A stretch of 64,000 bases of DNA, taken from the NCBI RefSeq assembly GCF_029962835.1, contig NC_080573.1:37379001-37443000 (forward strand), given 5' to 3'. Below the pieces are notes generated by a model, which saw nothing but the letters and a program-made list of their open reading frames with translations, ran no database searches and had not been told where the DNA came from. Position numbers and translations under genes: made by a program. Below are positions 33,845 to 45,859 of the stretch, piece after piece. The DNA is from Magnolia sinica (taxonomy: Eukaryota > Streptophyta > Magnoliopsida > Magnoliales > Magnoliaceae). Each line of letters begins with the position of its first letter. The first letter of the stretch is position 1.

Positions 33845-34576
33845 TTAGTTAGAAACATGAAAAAACTTATTAAGGGGGATAAATATGAGCCAATGTGTAG
33901 CTACCATAATCATATTTCAAGGAGTTGAGTGCATGCTCATTTGGCAAGATTATCACAATATACTACCCTAATGGTCCAATGGAGATGAGACCACAGATGA
34001 TGGAAGCATTATATCACGGTGTTGTGCATTGAGAGTAGGAATTAAACAACACAAAAATCAAAGCAGCATTGTCATGGTACAGAGGACTTGGCATTGTGGA
34101 TGAGGATTGGGACGCCATGTATGATGACATCAGATACTCTGATGGCCATGTGCCCGGGGGGGGAGGGGGGGTTTAGATTGACTTATAAACAGGTTATTTG
34201 TGCCTCTATATAAACAACACAAGACAAAGTATCTCTGACAAGTTGGGAGTGATGATCGAACTTTGTCACCATCACACATTAGAAATGAGAGAGGTGATAT
34301 TGACAACGATGGTCCCTAATAGAACAACGAGGTGACAACAACAATGACAATGTTCATAGGGAAAATCCAAGTCAAAGGCTTCTTAGACCATTCATTTTGG
34401 AGAAGAAAATTTACCACACCACCTAGGACCCAGACCATGGTGCTCCCCCCAAAAGTTGCAAGTCCATGGGCAAGAGAGTTAAACCTGTGTTCTCATGTCA
34501 CAAGAAACAATCGGCACACGATATGGAGGAAGCTATTACATGGTCCATAGACATTAGAGATGGTTTAGGGAGCTTA
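33845..34576 (+). other. Non-copia part of composite unit A, possible transposase tail
   Basis: Homologous to 40560-43274 of unit B (solo LTR excluded). A plus-strand frame contains WYRGLGIVDEDWDAMYDDIR and a later SRNNRHTI..EEAITWS(I/M)-like stretch, interrupted by stops. In unit B it continues into a Ser/Gly/Tyr-rich tail. This could be the C-terminus of a hAT-type transposase, but no diagnostic dimerisation motif was seen. A G-rich run lies at 34155-34170. GAGAT at 34557-34561 is the unoccupied counterpart of the GTGAT target in unit B. Confidence 0.35.
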
Positions 34577-35127
34577 TCAAAATCAGAAAATATCTTGATA
34601 AATAAATAAATAATATAGAAAAAAAAAAAAGGAAAACACCCCAAATCCAGATCAAAGCAACCAAGAGCTTATCAAAATAGTTTATACTATTGTTTCAATG
34701 GGATTTTTTTAAACCTTTTTTCTTACTTTTGCAAAACCAGACCCCGGGAGCTTCGATTCTTCGATTTCATGTAAAAAAGAAAAAAGAAAGAAAAAAAAGT
34801 TTCGATTCATGAATCTATCCTAGATCTGGTCATAAATGCATTTAAAACAATCTCTCTACAAAGAAATCAAAAGAAGGAAAAAATGAAAAAAAAAAAAAAA
34901 AAATTAAGTTGGAGCCTTTTTTAGCCGTATCAATTGAAACCGATACGGTTATAAAATATCGGTGCTAATACAACCTGATATGGCATTGTTTTTTCATAAT
35001 GGGCTGATACGAACTAGTATCGTGTATCATATGATCGTATCTGGCCAAGAAGGATACGATACGGCCATATCGGCCGATACGATATCAATATTCTAATATA
35101 TGCTTCCAATCAAGCGTTGATATATGT
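34577..35127. other. Spacer between composite units, with CGATATCGGCC-type MITE remnant
   Basis: 34580-34625 repeats the left flank of unit A (GAAAATATCT.GATAAATAA and a TAGAAAAAAAA run; compare 28383-28427). 34905-35098 is rich in GTATCGGCCGATACG-type words, like the ends of the element at 20789-23698. It is probably a small or degenerate relative. No gene. Confidence 0.5.
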
Positions 35128-35640
35128 AAAGATTATCAAGAAGTTCCCTATCGTCGATCCCGAGCTTCTTATTAACTTCCAATGGAAAATCCATAGGTTT
35201 AATACCAAGATTCCCAGTCGAAGTCAACAATTCAAGAGTACATTACCATTGAGACAAAACTATACCCCTCTTGGAGCGACACTTCAATTCCATGAAATAT
35301 TTTAATGATCACAAATTTTTAATATCAAAAACCTTGCTCAAATATGATTTCATTTCTAATATGGCATTGACATCATCACCTATAACAATAATAATATCCA
35401 CATACACTCTCACGATAATAGTGTCCTTCGCATGCCGCTTGATAAACACGGAATGATCAAAATGGATACGAGCAAAACCAATACGAATCAGAACCCCACT
35501 AAACCTTTCAAACGAAACATGAGGAGTTACTTCAACCCATTTATTGCCTTCTTCAAATGACATATAGATCCCGTCAGTCAAATCGCCATTCAAAAAGGCA
35601 TTCTTAACATCCAACAGATGTAAGGACCAATTTAAATTGG
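35128..35640 (-). pseudogene. Copia reverse transcriptase fragment, copy B
   Basis: A 101-codon frame (35309-35614) reads MDVKNAFLNGDLTDGIYMSF, then VYVDIIIVIGDD and LSKVFDIKNL. LDVKNAFLNG is the first catalytic-aspartate motif of copia RT. The YVDD box is YVDI as in copy A. Better preserved than copy A but still truncated and catalytically impaired. Confidence 0.85.
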
Positions 35641-36355
35641 CAGCAAGAAAAATAATAACCTACACAGAGTGTAATCCTCTTCACCAAGGGTATGTGTAAA
35701 ACCTTTAGCTACAAGACAGGCTTCATGATGAGCTACACTACCGTCGGGATTGTACTTGAGAACATACACCTAACAACAACTTACAGGCCAACTGGTAATT
35801 CAGTCATCTCCCAGGTATGATTCTATTCAAGAGCTACCATCTCTTCCTTCATAGCTCGACACCACAGAGGAAAAATAAGAACCTCAAAATTTGTAGGAAT
35901 GGTAGAGGAAGAACACTCAATAGCCAAAACAAAGTACTAATGCTGAGGAGACAAAATGATAGGAAACAAACCTCTGAATAGGATGAGCAGTACACGATCT
36001 TTTGCTTTTCTGACAACATAAGGTAAATCTAAGGTATTTCTAAGGATCATAATAAATACGCAATCGAGAAGGAGCACTATCAATACATGTAGCTGAAGGA
36101 GCATGCTTCATGGTTTCCTAAGAAATAATGGGTTTACGAACATTCCTTTGCTCATAGACTTTCATGTTCGGCTAGAAAAATCAATTGAAACATTATTTCT
36201 AACATTGTTAGGCTCAAAAGAGGGACACTATCTCTGATCAAACTCAAGAACAGGAATAGGAAGAACCATAGAAGTGTATCCCCCTCTCTATCAGAAAAGC
36301 ATAGAGCATCTTCCACAAATTTAACATGTACAGAGAGCATTGTTTAATAAGTGGA

Positions 36356-36952
36356 TCAAGACACTTTTTGATAATACGAATATCCCAACAACATGCATTG
36401 GATAGCTCCATCTAACAATTTGTTTCTAAGAGGATCAATATTATAGACATAACATACACACCCAAAGACACATAGTGGAATGTCAAAGATTGGATAAAAG
36501 GCCGAAAAATACCAAACAAGAGACCTTCCAATAAGAACTTTAGTGGGAAGACGATTGATCAAATAGTAAATTGTAAGATCAGCATCTAACAAAAAATATT
36601 TAGGAACAGACATTCCAATAATAAGAGCCCGAGTGACTTCCAAAAGATGTCTATTTTTTTCTTTTCAGGCACGCCATTTTGTTGTGGGGTATATACACAT
36701 ACGGTCTAAGAGTAATGCTCTTGAAGATATCTTAGTATGGGAAAAGTATTATTTTGCATTATTTGTACGAAGGGTATCAATACTCACATTAAATTGATTT
36801 TTAATCAAACTAGGAAATGTTTTGAAAATAGAGCTAACCTCATCTCTAGATTTCATCAAATAAATCCATTTCATACGAGATGCATCATCAATAAACCAAA
36901 CAAAGTATTTAAATCCATTATAAACAATATGAATTGGACCCTAAACATCTTA
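36356..36952 (-). pseudogene. Copia integrase fragment, copy B
   Basis: Same domain content as copy A: SVPKYFLLDADLTIYYLINR, PLCVFGCVCYVYN, and an upstream core with MKWIYLMKS and the altered LRTNNAK. The shared catalytic Asp-to-Asn change marks a defective ancestor. Confidence 0.8.
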
Positions 36953-36974
36953 ATGAACCAAAGAGTTCCACCTA

Positions 36975-37611
36975 AACTTTTTCAACATGGAGATAGACAA
37001 ACTTATGGTATTTGGCTAAAATACAAGCCTCACACTTTAAATTTTTAACATCACTAGACTCAACTGACATTGGTAATAAAGAATGTAATATTAGACTCGA
37101 ATGATGACCAAACCTATAATGTCAGAGATAAAGATCTTCCTTCTGGGCACTAAGACACTCAATGAAAGTATTCAAACCAAAAAAAAAGTATAAACCATCC
37201 TTCTCACGTCCACCACCAAGCAGCTTCTTTGCCTTAGCTCCTATAAAACACAATGATTATGATAGAAGGTCACACAATACAATTCAAGTCTTTGGTTACC
37301 TTACTAACTAATAACAAATTAGAGGTAATATTAGGCACCAATAAGACTAATGATAAGGAAACTGATGGAGAAACAGATATAGTACCTTTACCCCCAATAG
37401 GAGTTTGAATACCAACTACCAATTTCACACGACCTAAACTTGAATTGGGAGTAAATGAAGAAAAAGAACTATATGTACCAATTTTATGATCGATAGCCCC
37501 TAAATCAGTGACCAGAGGTCTTGACGCAAAGGGTATAAAGAGCAGTGGATGTATTGCTGTATGAGCTATGGAAATGGATGAGGTTTTATTTTGAATGGCG
37601 TCTCTTAACAA
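36975..37611 (-). pseudogene. Copia protease and GAG-pre-integrase region, copy B
   Basis: Protease segment at 37270-37611 with DLGAIDHKIGTYSSF and PIGGKGTISVSPS. The pre-integrase segment to its left has lost the long frame seen in copy A, with changes near 37170. The active-site serine is leucine as in copy A. Confidence 0.75.
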
Positions 37612-37929
37612 AGCATCATACTCAAATTTTTAGAGATGAATGACATCTCTGACTAATGGAACCATAGGTGAAGCTGAGTGAGGAACCATGTCCCTAGTAG
37701 TAGTTGGAGAATCTCTACCATTTGAAGCTACAGAGTTAGCAACTTGGTCCTGAGATCTACCATAAATAAAAAAACCCAACAATAATCCACAATAAGTCAT
37801 TGTCTAATACAATGAGTACACAATAGATCAATGCCACACCAAGGGCCAATACCACAGCCACGACCATGCCCTCCTCTTCCTAACGCTCTATCCCAACCAG
37901 TAGTAACATTATCAAAGTTTCAAAACCTA

Positions 37930-38560
37930 TCACTGGAGTCGATTCTTCAACCACAGTAGATCCCATAGCAAAGCGACGCTTCCCATCATGCAATATAGTG
38001 CATAAACGCTATTAAGAGATGGTAACGAGGGTGAACCAAGAATCTGGGCGTGAACTGGTTCAAACTTTGCATTAAGGCCTGCAAATAACTCAAAAATTCT
38101 TTTCTCAATGCTCTTTTTATATGCTTCCACGTCTGTGGTACACACAAAATGAAGATCATCTAGGCAGGATAATTCTTGCAATAGACCCCACATCTTGGCA
38201 TAATAGTTAGACATTAATTGCTCCCCATCTTAGATTTCCAACTTCTTGATAAATATTATAAATCTGAGCTATATTATTATAATCTGCATATAGTTCATGA
38301 ATAGTCTGCAAGATCTTACGAGCGGTAGATGACAAAAAAATGATTTCTCTAACTTTTGGTTCCATCAAATTCAGAAGCCAAGACATGACAAGCAAGTTAT
38401 TTGATTTCTAATCTCCATATGAAGAATCAAATAATTGAGGTTCTGTGATATTGCCATTCATATACCCCCAAATTTTATTTTCCTCCAATAAACATCTCAA
38501 CGGCTTTCAACCATTGAAGATAATTACTGGACTAAAGTTTGTGTGATAATCTGTAAAGAA
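37930..38560 (-). pseudogene. Copia gag, copy B
   Basis: Two adjoining frames: 38207-38395 (MSWLLNLMEPKVREIIFLSS, then a HELYADYNNIAQIYNIYQEV-like segment) and 37930-38214 (YYAKMWGLLQELSCLDDL, FAGLNAKFEPVHAQILGS). They overlap by a few codons at a frameshift. Family assignment as in copy A. Confidence 0.75.
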
Positions 38561-39203
38561 GGATTTTCAGAATGAACAATCAACCTTTTCCATCTTAGAG
38601 GTAATAGGATCAACAGCCTTAGAAGTTGACAACAATGTAATATATGATCTAAAAAAATAATAATAAAGGAGAACCAAAGAGGTGAAGAAAGGTCTTATGG
38701 CTGGACAAACAAACCAGAAAAGAAGCCCAAAATTTTGAAAACAGCAAAAGCCAACAAATTCATACTATTGTAAATTGGATGTGGAAAATCTGGATAAGAA
38801 ACAAATTCCAAAATCTATCAAACCTGAATGCCCAACAATACCCTTAAACACTCAGCACAAAAAGTCCTTTAAGAAATCATCAAAAAAGAAGAAGAAGAAG
38901 AAGAGGAAGAAGAAGAATTTGTAGAAATGGCTACAACTGGACAGAAAAAAAATAATAATAATAATAAAAAACAGTCAGGATTCACCCACGTCAAAGAGAC
39001 AGAATGTCTAGCAAAAATTAACAAATCCTTCAAAACAAAGGAATTGAAGAAGAATTTCCTGCAACATCTTCAATTGGAAAATATAAAAATCAGCAGGGGT
39101 TTCAAATCCAGCAACCCATGATTTAAAATTCTAAAAAATTCCAACACCAAGACACCCTCCTCTCACAAACCACAACAAGCCAATGAGGAAAAGGCCTCAT
39201 GAC

Positions 39204-40044
39204 CAATGTTGTCAAAATCATTATTGTATCACAAGTCATAATAGGGGTTGAATCGTATCAAATCACAAATTATATTGTAAATCATAAGATTTTTTATGAT
39301 TTTCTTAAAAATATGAAAAATATAAATAAATAAATCATAAAACTTAGAAATCGCCCCTTTTACTATCAATATGCACCAAGTAATACCATTTAAACGATTC
39401 TTTTAATCTTTCCTTCTTTCTGTCTTTCAAGAAATTCTCCTTAAAAAACCTAAAAGGATCCTTTGATAATTTATTTTCTTGTTACCTTGCTTGAATGTAG
39501 AATCACGTTAGAAAGCGGCATTTGATTTTGTGGACGGGCAAAAAAAGATATTTTGATTTCTAACCATCATTACACCATACACGTAAGTCTACATGATTGT
39601 AACCATCCATAAAAACATTCCAGATAAGTCAATACATCAATTTGGTGTTTCGACTTTCGACCACTTAAGAAGGAATCATTAATAATAATAATAATAAGGT
39701 ATATAATTTAACTTTGAAGAGAATATATATCACTAAATCTCTTATAAAGAACAAAATAAGATAATTTACCTTTTCTAAACAATTCTTCTTTTTTTTTTTT
39801 TTAAAGTTTTCTTCTAAATGATTCTTAAAGCCCCCACCACTTGAAAAACATAAATTGAAAGCCATGTGAAGCTTAAAATAGACGAAAACTAGTATGATTT
39901 GAATCATAAATCGTAGGATTCAAATCATAAAATCATAGGATTCATATAAAAAGGATTTCAAAGTTGGGATTCAAATGGTTTTGATTAAGATTCAATTCAA
40001 ATCTTAAATCGTTAATCGTAAATCATAGGATTTTGACAACACTG
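39204..40044. mobile_element. hAT-type MITE in copia leader, copy B
   Basis: Same element as in copy A, with target duplication CTCATGAC at 39196-39203 and 40045-40052. It is 841 bp versus 864 bp, shortened mainly in A/T-rich runs (compare AATAATAATAATAATAA near 39678 with the longer A-rich run near 32955). Confidence 0.85.
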
Positions 40045-40208
40045 CTCATGACTCTCAATTTAGAAAAAAGAACGAAGAAAAGGAAGAATAAAAAAGTGAA
40101 GGGAAAAGAAGAAAAAAGAAAAGAAGAAGAAGAAGAAACCCAAAAAGAAGAAGTAGAATAAAACGAAACCCCCAAAGAAGAAGAAGAAGAAACCCTGAGA
40201 GAACTTAG

Positions 40209-40559
40209 GCTCTGAAACCATATTAAGAAGAATGAGAAAATTTGAGAGTAGGAGAGCATATAAAAGTTGGGATATCCAACCCTCTCTTATTTATTATAAT
40301 AGAAGAAAATGTAAAATTACATATTATATCTTATATGAATGTAAAACTAAAGCAATGCAAAGGGTCAAATAAGGAAAACATGAAACAAAGGTAAAACGCT
40401 GAAAAATTAAGGACAAGCCCATAACATATAAGACCCAGGTATATGTACCTGTGGGCCCAGTCAGCCCACACACACACATACACCCACAATTTTTAGCATT
40501 CTTATTTTCTTCTCTCATTCCATAGGTAGTCTAAATTTTGGGAGGTTGCTAGCCTGACA
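40209..40559 (-). repeat. 5' LTR and primer-binding site of copia element, copy B
   Basis: The primer-binding site complement GCTCTGAAACCA is at 40209-40220 and the LTR is 40221-40559, starting TGTCAGGCTAGC on the minus strand. Near-identical to copy A. Confidence 0.45.
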
Positions 40560-41232
40560 TTAGTTAGAAACATGAAAAAACTTATTAAGGGGGATAAATA
40601 TGAGCCAATGTGTAGCTACCATAATCATATTTCAAGGAGTTGAGTGCATGCTCATTTGGCAAGATTATCACAATATAGACTACCTAATGGTCCGATGGAG
40701 ATGAGACCACAGATGATGGAAGCAATATATCACGGTGTTGTGCATTGAGAGTAGGAATTAAACAACACAAAAATCAAAGCAGCATTGCCATGGTATAGAG
40801 GACTTGGCATTGTGGATGAGGATTGGGACGCCGTGTACGATGACATCAGATACTCTAATGGCTATGTGACCGAGGGGGTGGTGGTTAGATTGACTTATAA
40901 ACAGGTTATTTGTGCCTCTATATAAACAACACAAGACAAAGTATATCTGACAAGTTGGGAGTGATGATCGAACTTTATCACCATCATACATTAGAAATGA
41001 GAGAGGTGATATTAACAACGATTGTCCCCAACTAGAACAACGAGGTGACAACAACAGACCATTCATTTTGGAGAAGAAAATTTACCACACCACCCAGGAC
41101 CGAGACCATGGTGCTCCCCCCAAAAGTTACAAGTCCATGGGCAAGAGAGCTAAACCTGTGTTCTCACGTCACGAGAAACAATTGGCACACGATATGGAGG
41201 AAGCTATTACATGGTCTATAGATAGTAGTGAT
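40560..41232 (+). other. Non-copia part of composite unit B, interrupted by solo LTR
   Basis: Counterpart of 33845-34556. A plus-strand frame (41068-41232) reads HTTQDRDHGAPPKSYKSMGK, then RHEKQLAHDMEEAITWSIDS before the LTR-like insertion. If the insertion is ignored, the frame is the same one that continues at 43257. Compared with unit A about 60 bp is missing near 41055. A possible transposase C-terminal region, not firmly identified. Confidence 0.35.
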
Positions 41233-43251
41233 TGTCACGCCCCAAACCCGGAAATCGGATCCACAGGAATCCTAATCGCCGAACCCAGTGCCGACAGCCT
41301 CCGTAGTATCCTATTCTCGGCCCTCAGCGTACATACGCCAGGTCCCGATCCTGGGATCCTACAAGGAGGATTTTCCAACGTACATTTGTCTCATAAGAAG
41401 CATAACCACAAGTATACCCAAATCGTAAAGGCAACATCATCATCACATATCCACTAATATAATCATTTGAATACAATGCTGAAAGGTAAATACATATATT
41501 GAAATTAAAGCTCCAGAGGACAGTTGCACGCTCCAAGCTCAACGCTGCTACAACCTAACGTCACCTGCACGTATCTATCGTGCATAAGCTTATAGAAAGC
41601 TTAGGGAGTGGTGAAAGTGTGTGCACAAGGTAAGTGTCAAGTAAGCAATATCAGAGTAATCAGAGTAAGCGAAAAAGTACTGGTAAGTCCATAAGTGTTA
41701 TCAGCCGTACCAAGGTTATGCGATACAAAAACATAATAAGACAATAACAAATGTCGATGATGCAATGCAATATGCAAATCCTACCAAGTCCGTCTAAGCC
41801 ATATAAGTGCAAAAACATAGTAACCCAAAATGTTAAGTACTGCGAACGCAATGTAATATACGGTGTGAATGAAATGACCATGCTGGAATGTGAAGTCGAG
41901 ATGATAGTACGTAGTATCGCAGGCTATCGAGTCCACCACAAGGGACTTCTATCCAAACCAGTCTCATACCTATATTTGGATAGTCAGACTCAATGTGGTA
42001 AACTCCTAATCTCAAGTTAGTTGCGTGCCCAACCGAAATCCTGACCATGCGAAGGTACACGTAATAAATAGTTACGCACCACCAGCCCGAGTGGATAGTG
42101 AATGAATAAATATGCAATTCCTGCTCAATAAGTCCACATATCAGTACGGTTGCTCTCTGAAAAATCACCAGGATCTATTACAGTCTACACTGACTGCCGC
42201 CTTCCTAGCCACACAGCCCAGCGAGTGAAAAAGACCTCACTATCTGCCTAGCCAGCAGTCTGCCAATACCTACTCGGCTCGTCGATAGTGGACCCATTTA
42301 CGAGTTGGTCATACTCAGCCTAACTTATAACCCCCTCACTCAGACGGATAAGGCCATACCCCCTCCCAACCAACCACGACACAGTGGGAGACGTTGTCTA
42401 CTGGTATTCGGCACTCGGGTCCTCATGGTCCACTCTGTCTAGACGTTGGGGCACCTATTGGCCTTAGAGATTCTGAGATTTTCACCCAAGGACATCCTAA
42501 GTGCCCATAGTGCTAGAACCAAGTATTTTCGGTGTCCCTTTTAGCCATCCACGATGTGCCTGTGGAGACCATGGCCCTGATGTCGCTAGGGCGTATAATG
42601 ATCAAGTCACATATATGCGAGATGCATGAGCCACACTATCCATTCATGCAGCAATCCTGCGCGTACTGCACGATAATGTGCGCACTCCGTCTCATAAGGA
42701 GTTCCAAAAATGGTCTGCCCAATGGCGTATGTTATGGTCAAACATTCCTCATATCAGGCATACATATGATGCATATGGGCATGAATCATGGAGTTATACT
42801 AAGCAATTTATATGGTGATGAACTATCCTCACAACGAAGATGGGCCTTGATGACCTACACACAACAAGTATGGGCCTATCAATGGGCCCTAGGGAGAGTT
42901 ATAATGCGGACATTTAACCAACATTATTCTTACAATATGGACATCAAACCAACATTGCTCCCAAGGCACGCCCCGCCAAAACATCATTACCTACATTATA
43001 GTGAAATCACATATTACATCGGATTCACATCTCCCTGCCAGGGTATCGAATCAGTGCGTAATACGCGGCGTCGAAACCACAACGATGGCATGGTCCCAAT
43101 GGTATACGTCTCAAATTAAGCCAACTCAAATCTATGGGATACGACTTGGGGTCGTACGCAAACATCGATCATAGGTCGCGGGTTGCTGAAATTCGACGGG
43201 AAGGATCGCGGGAGTCGATGGAACAATACGGATTAGGATACGGGTCTTACA
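41233..43251 (+). mobile_element. Solo-LTR-like element, family L1, 2019 bp
   Basis: Starts TGTCACGCCCCAAACCCGG and ends CGGGTCTTACA, with a perfect 5 bp target duplication GTGAT (41228-41232 and 43252-43256). TG...CA ends plus 5 bp duplications are the signature of LTR retrotransposons. No gag-pol, primer site or internal LTR boundary is present, so a solo LTR fits best. Collinear blocks are shared with the minus-strand element 56807-62884, including GGGATCCTACAAGGAGGATT, GCATAAGCTTATAGAA and GGCCATACCCC-like. The TGTCACGCCCC start resembles large Ty3/gypsy LTRs of plants, an inference. The 195-codon frame at 42532-43119 matches nothing known and is not called a gene. Confidence 0.75.
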
Positions 43252-43256
43252 GTGAT

Positions 43257-43900
43257 GGTCAAGGGAGCTCCACTTCTACATCACATTATGGATGTGGCTC
43301 TGCTTCATATGGCAAGAGGATTAGCAAATCTAGTGGCTTTGATACCCATTCGTAGTCATCCTACTATGGTAATGAGTACACCTATGGATATGATGTTTTT
43401 TTATTGGGTAATGAACCTTTATTACGAAAAAAGTATAGAAGCACAGACTGAAAAGGTCTAGAAACGCAACTAAAAATACAACCATGTTATTAAAAATGAT
43501 AACATTAAAACCATAAAGGCGCTTCATATAAGATGTACGCGAGACGCCATTTGAAAAATCCCCTTTAACAATCCCAAGGAAAAAAATTAAACCAATTCAC
43601 CACCTCGATAACTTGTAGGACTACTACCACTTCCACATGGTTGAAATCAGCTATACCTCTTGGACCCAAGAACCCAATAAGAACCACTCCTCTACTATCA
43701 TCATCCACCAATGAGCATAGGTGCACATTGTTAAGGATGAGTACTATGGATATATTGAGATTACAAGGCCTAGTATCAAATCAGCATGGCCTACGCACAA
43801 TACTATAGTTATATAGAGCATCAGTAGTATAATTGCCCTCTAAGTGGATCTGAGAATAAGATATATGGTTTGTTCTTTTTACTTTTTAAATGCATTGTTT
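43257..43900 (+). other. Continuation of interrupted unit B, Ser/Gly/Tyr-rich tail
   Basis: The frame resumed after the solo LTR reads DGQGSSTSTSHYGCGSASYG, then KRISKSSGFD, and stops. Further on, broken stretches such as AYAQYYSYIE follow (about 43795-43830). Low-complexity Ser/Gly/Tyr tails of this type end many plant hAT-like transposases. That is a suggestion only. Unit A lacks everything after 43274. Confidence 0.3.
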
Positions 43901-45859
43901 CTGTTTTATTGCCTATATTGTATGAAAAATTGAATCATATGAACTCATTTTGGAAACAATCACATCACTTATGGCAGAAAACATATAATTTTGTACCCCA
44001 AGGCCCTTTTTGTAGTTAATGTAAACTACCGGAATGTAAGGGAAAGCAAAAAAGAATGACATAAGCGGGAGGTAAACTGACATTAGCACAAGGGGAAGTA
44101 AACCCTTTCAACCTGTTTGTTTTGCTAAAGAGAAGTCCTTGAAAATTCTTTTTTCCTTTGCGTTTGCAATCGTTTGAATTGCAACCCCACAAAGTGAAAC
44201 CTTTTTCCCTCCAAAATTTCCATTTAAAATGTTACATTAGAGGGCATTCTCTTTTCCCTCCATTTGATTTTTTGAAATATATATATTTAAAAATAAAAAT
44301 TTAAAAAAAAAAAAACAAGAAGAAGAAGAAGAAGAAACAAAGAAAGAAAAGGTTGTACTCTCATGTTGAGGAGGGAAAAGAAAATGCAAACACTTTGTTG
44401 CACCATCTACTATTCCCAAACAGGTGCAACTGTCTTATCGAGGCAAACTGGTTACATTCTATCCAAATAGGCCCTAAACAATGGAAACTAGTATGCATAG
44501 ATTTTTCAATGTTTTGTGTGCTAAGTGTGTAATCATGCGTTTTGTTAACATCTCTTTAAGTTTCATTGGAAAATTGCACAATGTTCCTAAAGTTTCCACA
44601 ATGTTTCCCTCAACTACAATACAATACCAAATAAATGTGATATTTCCTGATGTTTTCAACAATATTTTTATATCCCAAGGGTTCAATAGATAGTGTGATC
44701 CCAATAAGAATACTGATATTCCATTCAAATAGATATAAGTTTCATCATATAGATATATACATCTAATATCATATAGGTGCATAGTAAAAGTGAAAGAATT
44801 AAAAAACCTAAGAAAAAAAGGAAAAAAAAAAAAAAAGTGGAACATGAATATTCCCAATTTATGGAAATTATATAAACTAAGCAACTCTTACTCAACATAG
44901 GCATCATTTGTTTGGTTGTGGTATATTTTGGAGAAATATATGAGGATCTAACAAGAAGAACAAAGAGAACTTTGTCTGTCTATGAAAATGATGTTTTCGC
45001 AAAAATCAATGCTCTGAATTTTATTTGTCAAAATTTGTCAAAATAGGCTTCAATACATGTTTTCATTAACCAAATATCGTGATCGAACCCCATATCTAGC
45101 TTCCTCCAAGAAAGAAAATTAAAAAACTGCAAAAAATGAAAAGAGCTTCTGTTGCCCAAAACATACATATTAACCTCTCACTTGGCTCTTCGAAGGGTGA
45201 GGCTTCGGTTTTTGGATTATCTTCTACCCAATGCAATACCCTCCGGTTTTTTATTCCCATCCCATTGGGTTTACCTTATTCACAACCCCATGTAAGGCGA
45301 ACTTGTGATATACTCCAATGATCTCTTGCCTAACAAGGCATGCAAACACCCATCGTGTCCTGGTTCAATTTCCATAGTGCATAGCAATTCCCATCAATGT
45401 TTTCAATACTGATAAAATCAGCCACTATCAACGTCATCACAAGTGCCTGATACAAAACGACCAAGGAATTATAAAGTTCTCTGGTATTGCTGATAATACT
45501 GCATTATATCAATAATATCGTGTGATATTTTGAAATATTGCGAGATATTGTCAACATTCCTTTATCAAATTCTTCGATGATATACATGTGATATGCATTG
45601 ACAATATTGAGGCAGCGCATGGAAGATTTTTAAAAAAATGAAAATTTTAAAAAATACCCTCTTTTCAGGAATTTTTTTAAATCCCTTGGTGGGATGCAGT
45701 GGGCAAAGCTTTTTTTTGTCCTACGCTAGGGTATCATGTTAGATAATTCATGTAATACTCCCTGATCATTGGTTATTAACACAAATCTTACTCTAAACTG
45801 TTAAGCCCTTAAAGAGCAACCCACCCTAATACCATTTGAAATTACATGGATTATCTAAC
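43901..45859. other. Intergenic with degenerate hAT-end relic
   Basis: 44500-44730 matches 23490-23695, the right end of the element at 20789-23698, including GTTTCATTGGAAAATT-like, TATCCCAAGGGT and GATATTCCATTC-like words. 45400-45560 has further CGATATT/GATATTG words. A T/A-rich tract lies at 44280-44330. No gene is supported. Confidence 0.4.

Larger units (their letters stand above)
35128..40559 (-). mobile_element. Ty1/copia retrotransposon, 3'-truncated, copy B
   Basis: Direct duplicate of 28428-33844, about 95% identical by eye, with the same order of LTR, primer-binding site, MITE, gag, protease, integrase and RT fragment and the same truncation point. Length differences are mostly in A/T runs and GAA microsatellites (for example 38883-38915). 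Confidence 0.85.

Noticed and set aside
42532..43119. Longest reading frame of the window, 195 codons, inside the 2 kb LTR-like element
   Set aside because: Composition is unlike a protein domain (many Met, His and Tyr), no motif is recognisable, and the related 6 kb element has no equivalent frame.
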